Shown piece by piece: positions 50,579 through 59,182 of a DNA stretch of 64,000 nt. The stretch is from Roseomonas sp. KE2513 (GTDB taxonomy: Bacteria; Pseudomonadota; Alphaproteobacteria; Acetobacterales; Acetobacteraceae), in NCBI RefSeq assembly GCF_016107305.1, contig NZ_RCVR01000023.1, forward strand, positions 27,816 to 91,815, given 5' to 3'. A program made the translations under genes and the position numbers. Below the pieces are notes generated by a model. The model was not told the DNA's origin and ran no database searches. It saw only the letters and a list, made by a program, of their open reading frames with translations. The stretch's first letter is position 1; every line of letters starts with the position of its first letter.

Positions 50579-51907
50579 TCAGACTTCTCCACCGCGCAGC
50601 GTGAGAACGGCGGAGAGTCCCCTTCCCCCGGACCCCTCTTCCAGGGTGAGCGCCCCCCCGTGCAGACCCGCTACGGCCGAGACGAGCGATAGCCCCAGCC
50701 CCGTGCCCGGCGTGCCGCGGCTGCGGTCCAGCCGGTAGAAGCGCCGCACCACCTTCTCCCGCTCTTCCGGTGGGATGCCCGGCCCCTTGTCCGAGACCTC
50801 CAGCACCGCGCCTGCCCCCAGCGAGATGCGTATGCGTCCGGCCCCGTGCGCCAGGGTGTTATCGAGAAGGTTCGCCAGCGCCTGCCGCAGCAGTGGCGCG
50901 CTGCCTTGGATGAACACGCCCGGCGCGACCTTCACCTCCATCTCCCGCCCTGCCTCCTCGGCCGACGGTGCATAGGCCTCGGACACGGCGAGCACGAGCG
51001 CGGAGAGATCGACGCGGGCGAAGCCCTCCCGCCCCGCGCCCGCCTCGGTGCGGGCGATGCGAAGGAGCGCGGCGAAGGTCGCAAGGATGCCGTCCAGCTC
51101 CTCCACCGCCCCTTCCAGCGCCTCCGCATCCGCCGCCGGATCGCGCGCCCGGGCGAGCGCCGCCTCCAACCGCTGCCGCAGGCGCGAGAGCGGCGAGCGG
51201 AGGTCGTGCGCCACGTCGTCCGTCACCTGCCGCACCTCGGCCACCAGGGTCTCAATCCGCTCCAGCATCGCGTTGATCGTCGCCGCTAGACGGTCGAATT
51301 CGTCTCCGCGACCGCTCTCCGGCAGGCGGCGGGTGAGGTCGCCCGCCATCACCGCGCGCGCCGCGTCGCTGATCGCGGCCAGCCGACGCTCGAGACCCTG
51401 CCCGAAGAGAAAGCCCAGAAGCAGCGCGACGAGCGCCGCCACGCCCCCCGCGACCGGCGGGGCCCAGGCAAGGGCATAGGCCGCGCGGTCCACGGAGGAG
51501 AGGTCCGCCGCAACGATAAGGTTTGCGCCACTGGGCAGCACAGCGCCGAGCACCCGCAGCGGTACCTCGCCACCGCCGCGCCGCCAGGTGGCGAAACCCT
51601 GCAGCGCCGTAGGCGCGGAGGGTAGCCGGCCCGCGATCGGCCGCCCATCTGCGGTCTGCAGCAGCACCAGCAAGGGCCCGCGGCGGCGGGAGGTGCTCTC
51701 GGCCACCTCCGCGAGGCCGCGCAGGCCGAAGCTTTCGTAATCGCGCAGCAGCCCCTCCGCCTCGGCGGCGAGGACGAGGTCGAGCTGCTGGCGCAACGCA
51801 CCCTGCGCCCGCAGCCAGCCCCAGCCGGCGCCGAGGAACGAGGTGACGAGCACAACAACCGCGACCGCCAGCGCGACGCGCGGCGCGAAGCTGCGCGGGC
51901 GGATCAC
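50579..51907 (-). CDS. Two-component sensor histidine kinase
   Basis: 442 residues. Membrane helix near 10-31, a ~110-residue periplasmic sensor, a second helix near 150-172, then a HAMP linker (ISDAARAVMAGDLTRRLPESG). The phosphoacceptor His is in VAHDLRSPLSRLRQRL near residue 235. ATP-binding boxes: N (NLLDNTLAHG) near 345, G1 (DKGPGIPPEEREKV) near 372, G2 (GTGLGLSLV) near 400. A GTG start overlaps the regulator stop by 4 nt. The stimulus is unknown; linkage to DegP suggests envelope stress. Confidence 0.93.
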   Translation of the reverse strand: MIRPRSFAPRVALAVAVVVLVTSFLGAGWGWLRAQGALRQQLDLVLAAEAEGLLRDYESFGLRGLAEVAESTSRRRGPLLVLLQTADGRPIAGRLPSAPTALQGFATWRRGGGEVPLRVLGAVLPSGANLIVAADLSSVDRAAYALAWAPPVAGGVAALVALLLGFLFGQGLERRLAAISDAARAVMAGDLTRRLPESGRGDEFDRLAATINAMLERIETLVAEVRQVTDDVAHDLRSPLSRLRQRLEAALARARDPAADAEALEGAVEELDGILATFAALLRIARTEAGAGREGFARVDLSALVLAVSEAYAPSAEEAGREMEVKVAPGVFIQGSAPLLRQALANLLDNTLAHGAGRIRISLGAGAVLEVSDKGPGIPPEEREKVVRRFYRLDRSRGTPGTGLGLSLVSAVAGLHGGALTLEEGSGGRGLSAVLTLRGGEV

Positions 51908-52599
51908 GCGACCGGCCGGCCAAGCTCCGCCGGTGCGAGGACGTAGCCCGCGCCCCGCACCGTGCGGATCATCGGCGGCTCATCGCCCGCCTCCAGCTTC
52001 CGGCGCAGCCGGCTGACATGCACGTCCACCACGTTCGTGGTGGGGTCGAAGGAGAAGTCCCAGACCTTCTCCAGCAACATCGTGCGCGTCAGCACCTCCC
52101 CGGGGTGGCGCATCATGTATTCGAGAAGCCGGAACTCGGTCGGCAGCAGCTCGATCGCGCGCGCGCTGCGCGAGACCGTGCGGCGGAGAAGATCCATGCG
52201 CAGGTCGCCCACCGCCAGCTCACGTGTTTCAGCCTGCTGCGCCGGTCGGCGGGCGAGGGCTCGGATGCGCGCGCGCAGCTCCGAGAAGGCGAAGGGCTTG
52301 GCGAGGTAGTCGTCCGCGCCCGCCTCCAGCCCTTCCACGCGCCGGTCCACCTCGCCGAGCGCCGTCAGCACGAGAACGGGCGTGGTGATCGCGGAGGCAC
52401 GCAGCGCGCGCAGGATGGAAAGCCCATCCGGCCCGGGCAGCATACGGTCCGTCACGATCACGTCGAAGGGCTCGTTCAGCGCGAGGAAGAGGCCGTCCTT
52501 GCCGTTGCTCGCGACATCGACGACATGCCCCTCCTCGCCCAGCCCGCGAGAGACATAGGCAGAGGTCGTCTCGTCGTCCTCGATGAGAAGGATCCGCAT
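51904..52599 (-). CDS. OmpR/PhoB-family response regulator
   Basis: 231 residues. Receiver domain with acidic pocket IEDDET near residue 6, phosphoacceptor Asp in IVTDRMLPGPDGL near 51, Thr in VLTALGEVDRR and Lys in YLAKPFAFSELRAR near 101. Winged-helix DNA-binding domain from about 125, with LPTEFRLLEYMMRHPGEVLTRTMLLEKVW and NVVDVHVSRLRRKLEAG. Partner of the histidine kinase just downstream; only 10 nt separate it from the GMC oxidoreductase stop upstream. Confidence 0.94.
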   Translation of the reverse strand: MRILLIEDDETTSAYVSRGLGEEGHVVDVASNGKDGLFLALNEPFDVIVTDRMLPGPDGLSILRALRASAITTPVLVLTALGEVDRRVEGLEAGADDYLAKPFAFSELRARIRALARRPAQQAETRELAVGDLRMDLLRRTVSRSARAIELLPTEFRLLEYMMRHPGEVLTRTMLLEKVWDFSFDPTTNVVDVHVSRLRRKLEAGDEPPMIRTVRGAGYVLAPAELGRPVA

Positions 52600-52609
52600 G
52601 CCCTGCCCC

Positions 52610-54184
52610 TCAGCGCGCCGCGCCCATCCGGCCGAGCAGGTGGTCCGCGACCCGCAGTGCGTTGGCGATGATGGTCAGCGTCGGGTTCACCGCACCGATA
52701 GAGGGGAAGAAGCTCGCATCCACCACGTAAAGGTTATCCAGCTCGTGGGCCCTGCAGTCGAGATCGAGCACGGACGTGGCGGGATCCGTTCCGAAGCGCA
52801 TCGTGCCGGCCTGATGCGCCGTGCCGCCGATGGGGATCTTCTTCCCGAGATAGAGGCTGCGCGGAATGAGGTGGGGATGCGCGTCCATTGCATCGAGCAT
52901 CCCCTCCAGCTTCGCCTTCAGCCGCTGGTGCGCCTCCATATTCGTCTCCTCCACCGCAAGCGTCACACGGCCGTCCCGGCCGAGGGTGATCCGGTTCTCC
53001 AACCGCGGCAGGTCCTCTGACATGAGCCAGAAATCGACAGAGTGCCGCGCAAGCTCGTCGAAGGGCATGTCCGGCAGCCAGGAGAGGAATTCCGGCAACA
53101 CCTCCGCGCGCACCTGCTCGCCGTGCGACTTGCCGAGCATCTGAATGCCGCCGAGCGGATAGTCCCAGTCGTCCGCACCGAAGTAGAAGTCGTTGAGCGC
53201 CATCGTCTTCTGGAACACCGTGTCGTTCGGCCGGCGCGAAACCGCCATGAAGGCGGAGTTGTTGTGCCGCATGTAGTTCCGCCCGACGAGGTCGGATCCG
53301 TTCGCCAGCCCGCGCGGATGCGCGTCGTTCGTGGAGCGCAGCATGAGCAGCGCGGAGGATAGCGCGCCGCACGCGGATACGACGATGTCTGCCCGGTATA
53401 CTTCCTGCCGCCCGCCGCGTGTTACATGCACGGCGGTGACGCTGCGCCCGGACGCATCCGTTTCCAGCCGCTCGACATAGGCGCCCGTCAGCAGCGTTAC
53501 GTTCGGGTAGCGCAGCGCAGGGTCGATGCAGATGATCTGCGCGTCCGCCTTGCCGTTCGTCAGGCAGGGGAAGCCGTCGAAGGCGTCGCAGCGGATGCAG
53601 GCGCTGTGCGGCAGCACACGCCCCTCCGCCTCGTCGAGGAGGATCGCGAGGGGCTGCGGGAACGGCTTGCGACCTTCTCGCAGCAGCGCGTCGCAGAGTT
53701 CCTGGATGCGCGGCTCGTGCGAGACCGGCGGGTACGGGTAAGGTCCGCTCGCCGGCGGCTCAGTCGGATCCGCGCCGCGCAGGCCGTGCACGTGGAACAG
53801 CCGCTCCGCCTCCGTGTAGTAAGGTTCGAAGGCGTCGTAGCCGAGCGGCCAAGCGGGCGAAACGCCGTCCGCGTGCACGACCTCGCCGAAATCCTCCGCG
53901 CGCAGGCGGAAGAGCGCGCCGCCATAGACTTTCGTGTTTCCGCCGACGAAGTAGTGCAATCCTGGATGAAAGCTGCTTCCGTCCGCGCCGTGCCAGGTCT
54001 CCGTCGCTTGGTACTTGCCATCGACGAAGACCGCACCTGGATCCCAGTTGTCGCGTTCGCGCCCGAGGTACTCGCCGCGCTCAATGATAAGGATACGCTT
54101 GCCGCTCGACGCAAGCCGCAGCGCGAGGCTTCCCCCGCCCGCGCCGGACCCGATGACGATAACGTCGTAGCGCGCGTTGCTCAT
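52610..54184 (-). CDS. GMC-family FAD oxidoreductase
   Basis: 524 residues. N-terminal FAD site DVIVIGSGAGGGSLALRLASSGKRILIIERGE near residue 6. Two motifs common to gluconate/choline-type GMC enzymes are HYFVGGNTKVYGGALFR near 82 and a Cys-bearing SACIRCDAFDGFPC near 195. The C-terminal catalytic part reads GGTAHQAGTMRFG with the active His, then NLYVVDASFFPSIGAVNPTLTIIANALRVADHL. It oxidises an alcohol or sugar. No cytochrome subunit is adjacent. Start ATG at 54184. It shares a 235-bp divergent region with the next gene and reads into the regulator gene. Confidence 0.9.
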   Translation of the reverse strand: MSNARYDVIVIGSGAGGGSLALRLASSGKRILIIERGEYLGRERDNWDPGAVFVDGKYQATETWHGADGSSFHPGLHYFVGGNTKVYGGALFRLRAEDFGEVVHADGVSPAWPLGYDAFEPYYTEAERLFHVHGLRGADPTEPPASGPYPYPPVSHEPRIQELCDALLREGRKPFPQPLAILLDEAEGRVLPHSACIRCDAFDGFPCLTNGKADAQIICIDPALRYPNVTLLTGAYVERLETDASGRSVTAVHVTRGGRQEVYRADIVVSACGALSSALLMLRSTNDAHPRGLANGSDLVGRNYMRHNNSAFMAVSRRPNDTVFQKTMALNDFYFGADDWDYPLGGIQMLGKSHGEQVRAEVLPEFLSWLPDMPFDELARHSVDFWLMSEDLPRLENRITLGRDGRVTLAVEETNMEAHQRLKAKLEGMLDAMDAHPHLIPRSLYLGKKIPIGGTAHQAGTMRFGTDPATSVLDLDCRAHELDNLYVVDASFFPSIGAVNPTLTIIANALRVADHLLGRMGAAR

Positions 54185-54286
54185 GTCGGACACCTCTAAC
54201 ACTTAAGCTGGGAAGGTTGCCTGGAACCTCGTTCTGGCAAGCCGCCGGCCAGGCGAAGGTCTGCCTCAGTCGGCCCGATACCGCGC

Positions 54287-54349
54287 AAACGGTTAAAACG
54301 GCTTCCGAAACGGTCAAAACATCCCTAAACTACTCACGATTTCGTGAGT
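54287..54349 (+). promoter_or_regulatory. AT-rich divergent control region with spaced direct repeats and a dyad
   Basis: AAACGGTTAAAAC (54287-54299) and AAACGGTCAAAAC (54308-54320) match at 12 of 13 positions and start exactly 21 bp apart, two helical turns. A perfect dyad ACTCACGA-TT-TCGTGAGT follows at 54332-54349. By hand count 54301-54420 is only about 44% GC, far below the coding sequence around it. The spacing suggests cooperative binding of a regulator. No convincing -35/-10 pair was found. Confidence 0.5.
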
Positions 54350-54419
54350 TACCGAATTCCCGGTGGCATTCTTTGCCAAAAAACTCCTTAATTACAAAGG
54401 GGATTAGGGGGTACTTGAA

Positions 54420-55538
54420 GTGGACACACAACTGGACTGCGCGCCGGATCGCCTTCGGTCCACGTGGCGCGCCGGGGAAGTGCACGACCTCGCGCGGCTG
54501 CCGGACGGCTGGGTCTGCGGCCGGAACTGCGACATCGGTGGCCCCATGGAAGACCCGGTCACCGTCGACTACGTCCTCATGCACCCGCGCCACGGCGTTG
54601 CGCTGATCGACCTGAAGGAGCCCGGGCACAACGCCGAGGGCGTGTTGCGCCAGCGCCTGGAGGAGACCGGCTTCCATCGGATCTTCACCGGCTACCTCCC
54701 CGTCATCCACGGCACGCTGCTGCCGTCCGAGTTGCACGCCGCCGTCGAGCTCGTCGGCGCGGCCTTCGCCGAGCTTCCGCCGCTCACGATCGGCGCCGGC
54801 AAGGCCTGGGTGAAGACGCTCGAGCGCAGCATCGTGCCGGGCGACCGCATCTGGACCGACAACCTCGACGGCGCGCCGCGCGGCTGGCGCGACGAGGCGT
54901 TGGCCATGCCCCGCCCGCCCGAGGCCGCTGTCGTCTCCACGACCACTGAGACGACGCAGCACTGGTCCGTCACTGTCCTGCAGGTCGCACGCGAGTTGAC
55001 GGCGGAAGCCCGGCGCGCGCTGCAAACCACCGTGCTGCCCCTTCTCCGCACCGGTGCGAGAGAGGCGGCTCTGCGGCTCGCGCAGGGTGCCGTGGTGGCT
55101 TGGGGGCTCGTCGCCGCGTTTCCGCCTCGCGTCCGCTGGGCCGCGGCCGGTTCCTCCGCTCTCGCGCTGGTTGCCCTCCTCGCGCTTCCGGGCCCGGCGC
55201 CCACCCCAGTTCCCGTGGCACCGCCGGTCATCACGGCTGTTGCGGCCCCCGAGCCCGCGCCCGCGGCCCCACCCGTGGTGCAAGCGGCGGCCGTCGCGCC
55301 GAACGAGGTCGGGATCGCCGATCAGGTAGGGCTGGCCGAGCTGACCCCGGCCGCTGCCGCCCTGGCGGCGCCGATGGTCGCGGCAGGCGCCCGGCCGGCA
55401 CCGCGAGCGGTCTCCTTCTCGCCGCCGCGCCAACCCTCCGCGGCGGAGCAGCGCCGCGAGGCCCTGCGCGCACGCCGCGCCGCCAGGGTCCGCGCCGAGG
55501 CCCGCGCCCAGTCCGCGGCACGCCGCGAGGCGCGCTGA
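54420..55538 (+). CDS. Membrane protein with NERD/PD-(D/E)XK-like N-terminal domain
   Basis: 372 residues from a GTG preceded by an AGGGGG site. Residues ~15-145 resemble nuclease-related (NERD) domains: AGEVHDLARLPDGWVCGRNCDIGGP, then VDYVLMHPRHGVALIDLK (acidic residue and DxK of a PD-(D/E)XK site near 50-67). Helical middle part 170-235, a hydrophobic segment WAAAGSSALALVALLALPG near 240 as probable membrane span, then a Pro/Ala-rich tail and a very basic Arg/Ala C-terminus (about 340-372) that could bind nucleic acid. Function unknown; the nuclease-like assignment is by eye. Confidence 0.6.
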   Translation: MDTQLDCAPDRLRSTWRAGEVHDLARLPDGWVCGRNCDIGGPMEDPVTVDYVLMHPRHGVALIDLKEPGHNAEGVLRQRLEETGFHRIFTGYLPVIHGTLLPSELHAAVELVGAAFAELPPLTIGAGKAWVKTLERSIVPGDRIWTDNLDGAPRGWRDEALAMPRPPEAAVVSTTTETTQHWSVTVLQVARELTAEARRALQTTVLPLLRTGAREAALRLAQGAVVAWGLVAAFPPRVRWAAAGSSALALVALLALPGPAPTPVPVAPPVITAVAAPEPAPAAPPVVQAAAVAPNEVGIADQVGLAELTPAAAALAAPMVAAGARPAPRAVSFSPPRQPSAAEQRREALRARRAARVRAEARAQSAARREAR

Positions 55539-55632
55539 AGGACGCGCCGCGCGCCTGTTCGCGCCGTACGCCCCCATGGTAGCGGGGGTGCCGTCGGGCG
55601 ACGGTTCTGTCCGCTCCGGCCTCAGCCGGTCG

Positions 55633-56019
55633 TCAGGCCTGCGGAGGCGGCTCGGCGCGGGCGGGTAGCTCGATGATCTCGACGTGATCGGGATAGAAGG
55701 CGAGGTGCCCCGCGATGGCCGCCACCGCGGGGAAGGGCGCTTCGTAGCTCCAGACGGCGTTCTCCGCCCGCCGGTCTTCCGTGCGGAGCGTGTAGTAGGA
55801 GGCATCGCCCTTATAGGGGCAGTGCGTCACCCGCTCCGTGCGCTCGAACCGCGCCATCTGGGCGTCCTCCCGCGGCAGGTAATGCACCGGCGGCAGTGAG
55901 GCCTCCCGCAGGGTCAGCGCGCGCGTGCTATCGGCCAGCACCGTCCCACCCATCGTTACACGGACACGGTTCTGGTTGGGCTCGATGCTGATGGGATGAT
56001 CGGGACCCGGGATCTTCAT
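55633..56019 (-). CDS. DUF427 domain protein
   Basis: 128 residues beginning KIPGPDHPISIEPNQNRVRVTMGG. The DUF427 fold is shown by VLADSTRALTLREASLPPVHYLPREDAQM, then THCPYKGDASYYTL near residue 78 and AVWSYEAPFPAVAAIAGHLAFYPDHVEI. Family members are small beta-barrel proteins of unknown activity, common in actinobacteria and alphaproteobacteria. ATG at 56019; the frame continues upstream without a better start. Divergent from the GST gene. Confidence 0.88.
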   Translation of the reverse strand: MKIPGPDHPISIEPNQNRVRVTMGGTVLADSTRALTLREASLPPVHYLPREDAQMARFERTERVTHCPYKGDASYYTLRTEDRRAENAVWSYEAPFPAVAAIAGHLAFYPDHVEIIELPARAEPPPQA

Positions 56020-56191
56020 GGTGCGGCTCCTCTCCCCAGCGGCCCCGGCGCGGAGAGACCGCCGCGCAGGTGGCGTCCAGCTCGCTGTTTTCCAGGCCCC
56101 GCCGCCAAGATGGACAGAGCGGCCGGCAAGACTGTAGCGCTTTCCTGTGCAGGAGGCCCGCCGCCGCGGGCACCGCACGGAGGAACAAGCC

Positions 56192-56827
56192 ATGTCCGAC
56201 TTCACGCTGTGGGGCTTCGACGGCTCCACCTATGTGCGCACGGTGAAGATGCTCCTCGCCGAGAAAGGTGCGACCGGCTACCGCCAGGAACCGGTGAACG
56301 TGCTGAGCGGGGAGCCGAGGCAGCCCGAGCACCTTGCGCGCCACCCCTTCGGCAAGGTTCCCGTCCTTGACCACGACGGGATGCGGATCCTCGAGACCTC
56401 GGCGATCACGCGCTACCTGAACGACGTGCTTCCGGGCCCGTCGCTGGTGCCCGCCACACCGAAGGACCGGGCGCGGATGGACATGATCGTCGGCCTCGTC
56501 GATTCCTATGGCTACGGTGCGCTCATCGCCGGCGTGGCGGCCTACCACCTCTTCCCCGACTTCGTCGGCGGCAGGAATGAGGCGATGCGTGCATCCGGGC
56601 TGGAGAACGGACGCAAGCTCATGGACTTCGTCATGAGGACGCGCGGCGGTTCGCCCTTCATCGCGGGGGAGCTGAGCCTTGCCGACCTCTACCTCGCACC
56701 CATCCTGTTCTACGTCTCCCTGACGCCGGACCGCGACGCGATCTTCGGGGCCGAGGGGCTTGCGGATTGGTGGAGCCGCGTGGAGGCCCTGCCGAGCTAC
56801 CGCTCCACGCAGCCGGCGCTCGGCTGA
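56192..56827 (+). CDS. Glutathione S-transferase family protein
   Basis: 211 residues. Thioredoxin-like N-terminal domain: FTLWGFDGSTYVRTVKMLLAEKG with a Ser/Thr candidate active residue near 11, HPFGKVPVLDHDGMRILETSAITRYLND with the cis-Pro and glutathione-binding Glu-Ser. All-helical C-terminal domain follows, ending FIAGELSLADLYLAPILFYVSLTP with the N-capping Asp. It may conjugate or reduce electrophiles. GGAGG lies upstream of the ATG. Confidence 0.9.
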   Translation: MSDFTLWGFDGSTYVRTVKMLLAEKGATGYRQEPVNVLSGEPRQPEHLARHPFGKVPVLDHDGMRILETSAITRYLNDVLPGPSLVPATPKDRARMDMIVGLVDSYGYGALIAGVAAYHLFPDFVGGRNEAMRASGLENGRKLMDFVMRTRGGSPFIAGELSLADLYLAPILFYVSLTPDRDAIFGAEGLADWWSRVEALPSYRSTQPALG

Positions 56828-56912
56828 GGGGCGGCCCCGTCAGGATTGTTTTGGCACCGGCAGTCCGGCTCGATAGGCTCGCGCCGTCGAACCGGATGCG
56901 GGAGAAAACGTC

Positions 56913-57974
56913 ATGACACCCTTCAAGGGAACGCGCCGTGGCGCTCTCGGGCTTCTTCTCGGCCTTGCCGCCGTGCCGGCCCTCGCCGCCGACTATCCCG
57001 CGCCGCGCCCTGCGGTCTGGACCGCCCGGGACTTCCGCTTCCACACCGGCGAGACGATGCCCGAGCTGCGGCTCCACTACACCACCATCGGCAATCCTTC
57101 GGGCGTGCCGGTGCTGGTGCTGCACGGCACCGCCGGTTCCGCGCGCAGCCTGCTGACGCCGGGCTTCGCGGGCGTGCTCTTCGGCCCCGGCCAGCCGCTC
57201 GACGCCTCCCGCTACTTCATCATCCTGCCGGACGCGCTCGGCGCCGGCGAATCGGCCAAGCCTTCGGACGGGCTGCGCGCCGCCTTCCCCCGCTACAACT
57301 ATGCCGACATGGTCCAGGCGCAGTACCGGCTGGTAACGGAGGGGTTGGGGATCAACCATCTCCGCCTCGTGCTCGGCAACTCCATGGGCGGCATGCATGC
57401 CTGGCTCTGGGGCGTCACCTACCCCGACCTCATGGATGCCATCGTCCCCATGGCCTCCCAGCCGACGGAGATGTCCAGCCGCAACTGGATGCTGCGCCGC
57501 CTGATGGTCGAGACGATCCGCCGCGATCCCGCCTACCGGGGCGGCGACTACGCGGAGCAGCCACCCTCGCTCCGCAGCGTGAACGTCTTCTACTCCACGG
57601 CAACGAACGGCGGCACGCTGAACTACCAGGCGACCGTCCCCACGCGAGAGGCGGCGGACAAGCTGGTCGAGGCACGGCTCGCGGCCCCTGCCCCGAAGGA
57701 CGCGAACGACTTCGTCTATCAGTGGGATTCCTCGCGCGATTACAACCCGGCGCCGCTGCTGGGTCGCATCCGCGCCCGTGTCCTCGCCATCAACGCCGCC
57801 GACGACGAGCGGAACCCGCCCGAGACCGGCGTCATGCAGGCCGCCATGGCCCGCATCCCGAATTCGCGCCTGCTCCTCATCCCCGCCAGCGAGGAGACCG
57901 CGGGCCACGGCACCACGGGCAATGCAAGGTTCTGGAGCGAGGAACTGCGCGCCTTCTTGCAGGCGCTGGACTAG
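56913..57974 (+). CDS. Exported alpha/beta hydrolase, homoserine acetyltransferase (MetX)-like
   Basis: 353 residues. N-terminal signal RGALGLLLGLAAVPALAA suggests export. The fold matches the MetX group: LRLHYTTIGNPSGVPVLVLHGT, DALGAGESAKPSDG, nucleophile Ser in LGNSMGGMHAW near residue 158, Asp in INAADDERNPPE near 293 and His in TAGHGTTGNA near 330. MetX itself is cytoplasmic and needs acetyl-CoA, so an exported member more likely acts as an esterase or lactonase. A possible promoter (TTGGCA, 17 nt, TAGGCT) lies at 56851-56879. Confidence 0.82.
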   Translation: MTPFKGTRRGALGLLLGLAAVPALAADYPAPRPAVWTARDFRFHTGETMPELRLHYTTIGNPSGVPVLVLHGTAGSARSLLTPGFAGVLFGPGQPLDASRYFIILPDALGAGESAKPSDGLRAAFPRYNYADMVQAQYRLVTEGLGINHLRLVLGNSMGGMHAWLWGVTYPDLMDAIVPMASQPTEMSSRNWMLRRLMVETIRRDPAYRGGDYAEQPPSLRSVNVFYSTATNGGTLNYQATVPTREAADKLVEARLAAPAPKDANDFVYQWDSSRDYNPAPLLGRIRARVLAINAADDERNPPETGVMQAAMARIPNSRLLLIPASEETAGHGTTGNARFWSEELRAFLQALD

Positions 57975-57986
57975 GCGCCCGGTCGC

Positions 57987-59153
57987 TCAGTAGGAACGAG
58001 GCAGCCCGAGCACCTTCTCCGCGATGAAGCACATGATGAGCTGCGTGCTGACCGGCGCGATCCGCATCAGCATCGCCTCCCGCATGTAGCGCTCCACGTG
58101 GTACTCCTTGGCGTAGCCGAAGCCGCCATGGCTGAGCACCGCGGTCTCGCAGGCTCGGAACCCCGCCTCGCCCGCGAGATACTTCGCAGCATTCGCCTCG
58201 GCCCCGCAGGAGAGGCCGCTGTCGTAGCGCCAAGCCGCCTGCATCACCATCAGCCGCGCCGCTTCAAGCTCCATCCAGCACTTGGCCAGCGGGTGCTGCA
58301 CGCCCTGGTTTTGCCCGATCGGCCGGTTAAAGACGATCCGCTCCTTCGCGTAGGCCGAGGCGCGACGGATGGCGGCGTGCCCCAGGCCGACGGCGGCGGC
58401 CGCGATCAGCACGCGCTCCGGGTTCATCCCGTGCAGGATCTGGCGGAAGCCCTGCCCCTCCTCGCCGATCAGGTCGTCCGTCGGCACCGGCAGGTCATCG
58501 ATGAACAGCTCGTTCGAGTCGACGGCCTTGCGGCCCATCTTCTCGATCTCGCGCACCTCCACGTGGCGGCGATCGAGGTCCGTATAGAACAGGCTTAATC
58601 CATCCGTCGGCCGCTTCACCTGATCCAGCGGCGTGGTGCGGGCGAGGAGAAGGATCTTCTCCGTCACCTGCGCGGTGGAGATCCAAACCTTGCGGCCGTT
58701 GACGATGTAGCGGTCGCCCTCCTTGCGGGCGAAGGTCTTCAGCTTCGTGGTATCCAGTCCGGTATTCGGCTCCGTCACCCCGAAGCAGGCCTTCTCCCGC
58801 CCGGCGACGAGCGGCGGCAGGATGCGGCGCTTCTGTTCCTCCGTGCCGAAGACGACCACGGGGTTCAACCCGAAGATGTTCATGTGGATGGCCGAGACGC
58901 CGCTCATCCCAGCGCCCGACTCACTGATCGCCTGCACCATCAGCGCGGCCTCCGCGATGCCCAGGCCGGCGCCCCCGTATTCCGCGGGAATGCAGATGCC
59001 GAGCCAGCCCGCCTCGGCAATGGCCGCGTGGAAGTCGAGGGGGAACTCGCCGCTGCGATCCCGGCGCAGCCAGTAGTCGGCGTCAAAGCGGGCGCAGACG
59101 CGCGCCACCCCTTCGCGAATGGCCTCCTGCTCCGACGAGAGGGCGAAATCCAT
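57987..59153 (-). CDS. Acyl-CoA dehydrogenase
   Basis: 388 residues, FAD-dependent. N-terminal helical domain (DFALSSEQEAIREGVARVCARFDADYW), a middle beta domain with CFGVTEPNTGLDTTKLKTFARKEGDRYIVNGRKVWISTA near residue 125, and a C-terminal helical domain with AYAKERIVFNRPIGQNQGVQHPLAKCWMELEAARLM and GFRACETAVLSHGGFGYAKEYHVERYMREA, covering the flavin site. It introduces the alpha-beta double bond in acyl-CoA. The chain-length specificity is not evident. It is 12 nt from the convergent hydrolase gene. Confidence 0.93.
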   Translation of the reverse strand: MDFALSSEQEAIREGVARVCARFDADYWLRRDRSGEFPLDFHAAIAEAGWLGICIPAEYGGAGLGIAEAALMVQAISESGAGMSGVSAIHMNIFGLNPVVVFGTEEQKRRILPPLVAGREKACFGVTEPNTGLDTTKLKTFARKEGDRYIVNGRKVWISTAQVTEKILLLARTTPLDQVKRPTDGLSLFYTDLDRRHVEVREIEKMGRKAVDSNELFIDDLPVPTDDLIGEEGQGFRQILHGMNPERVLIAAAAVGLGHAAIRRASAYAKERIVFNRPIGQNQGVQHPLAKCWMELEAARLMVMQAAWRYDSGLSCGAEANAAKYLAGEAGFRACETAVLSHGGFGYAKEYHVERYMREAMLMRIAPVSTQLIMCFIAEKVLGLPRSY

Positions 59154-59182
59154 GTCGAACCTGCTCCTGCTTTCCCGACCCC

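Noticed and set aside
48815..50692. Plus-strand 625-codon frame opposite degP
   Set aside because: Arg/His-rich antisense translation; the DegP catalytic triad and PDZ domains lie on the minus strand.
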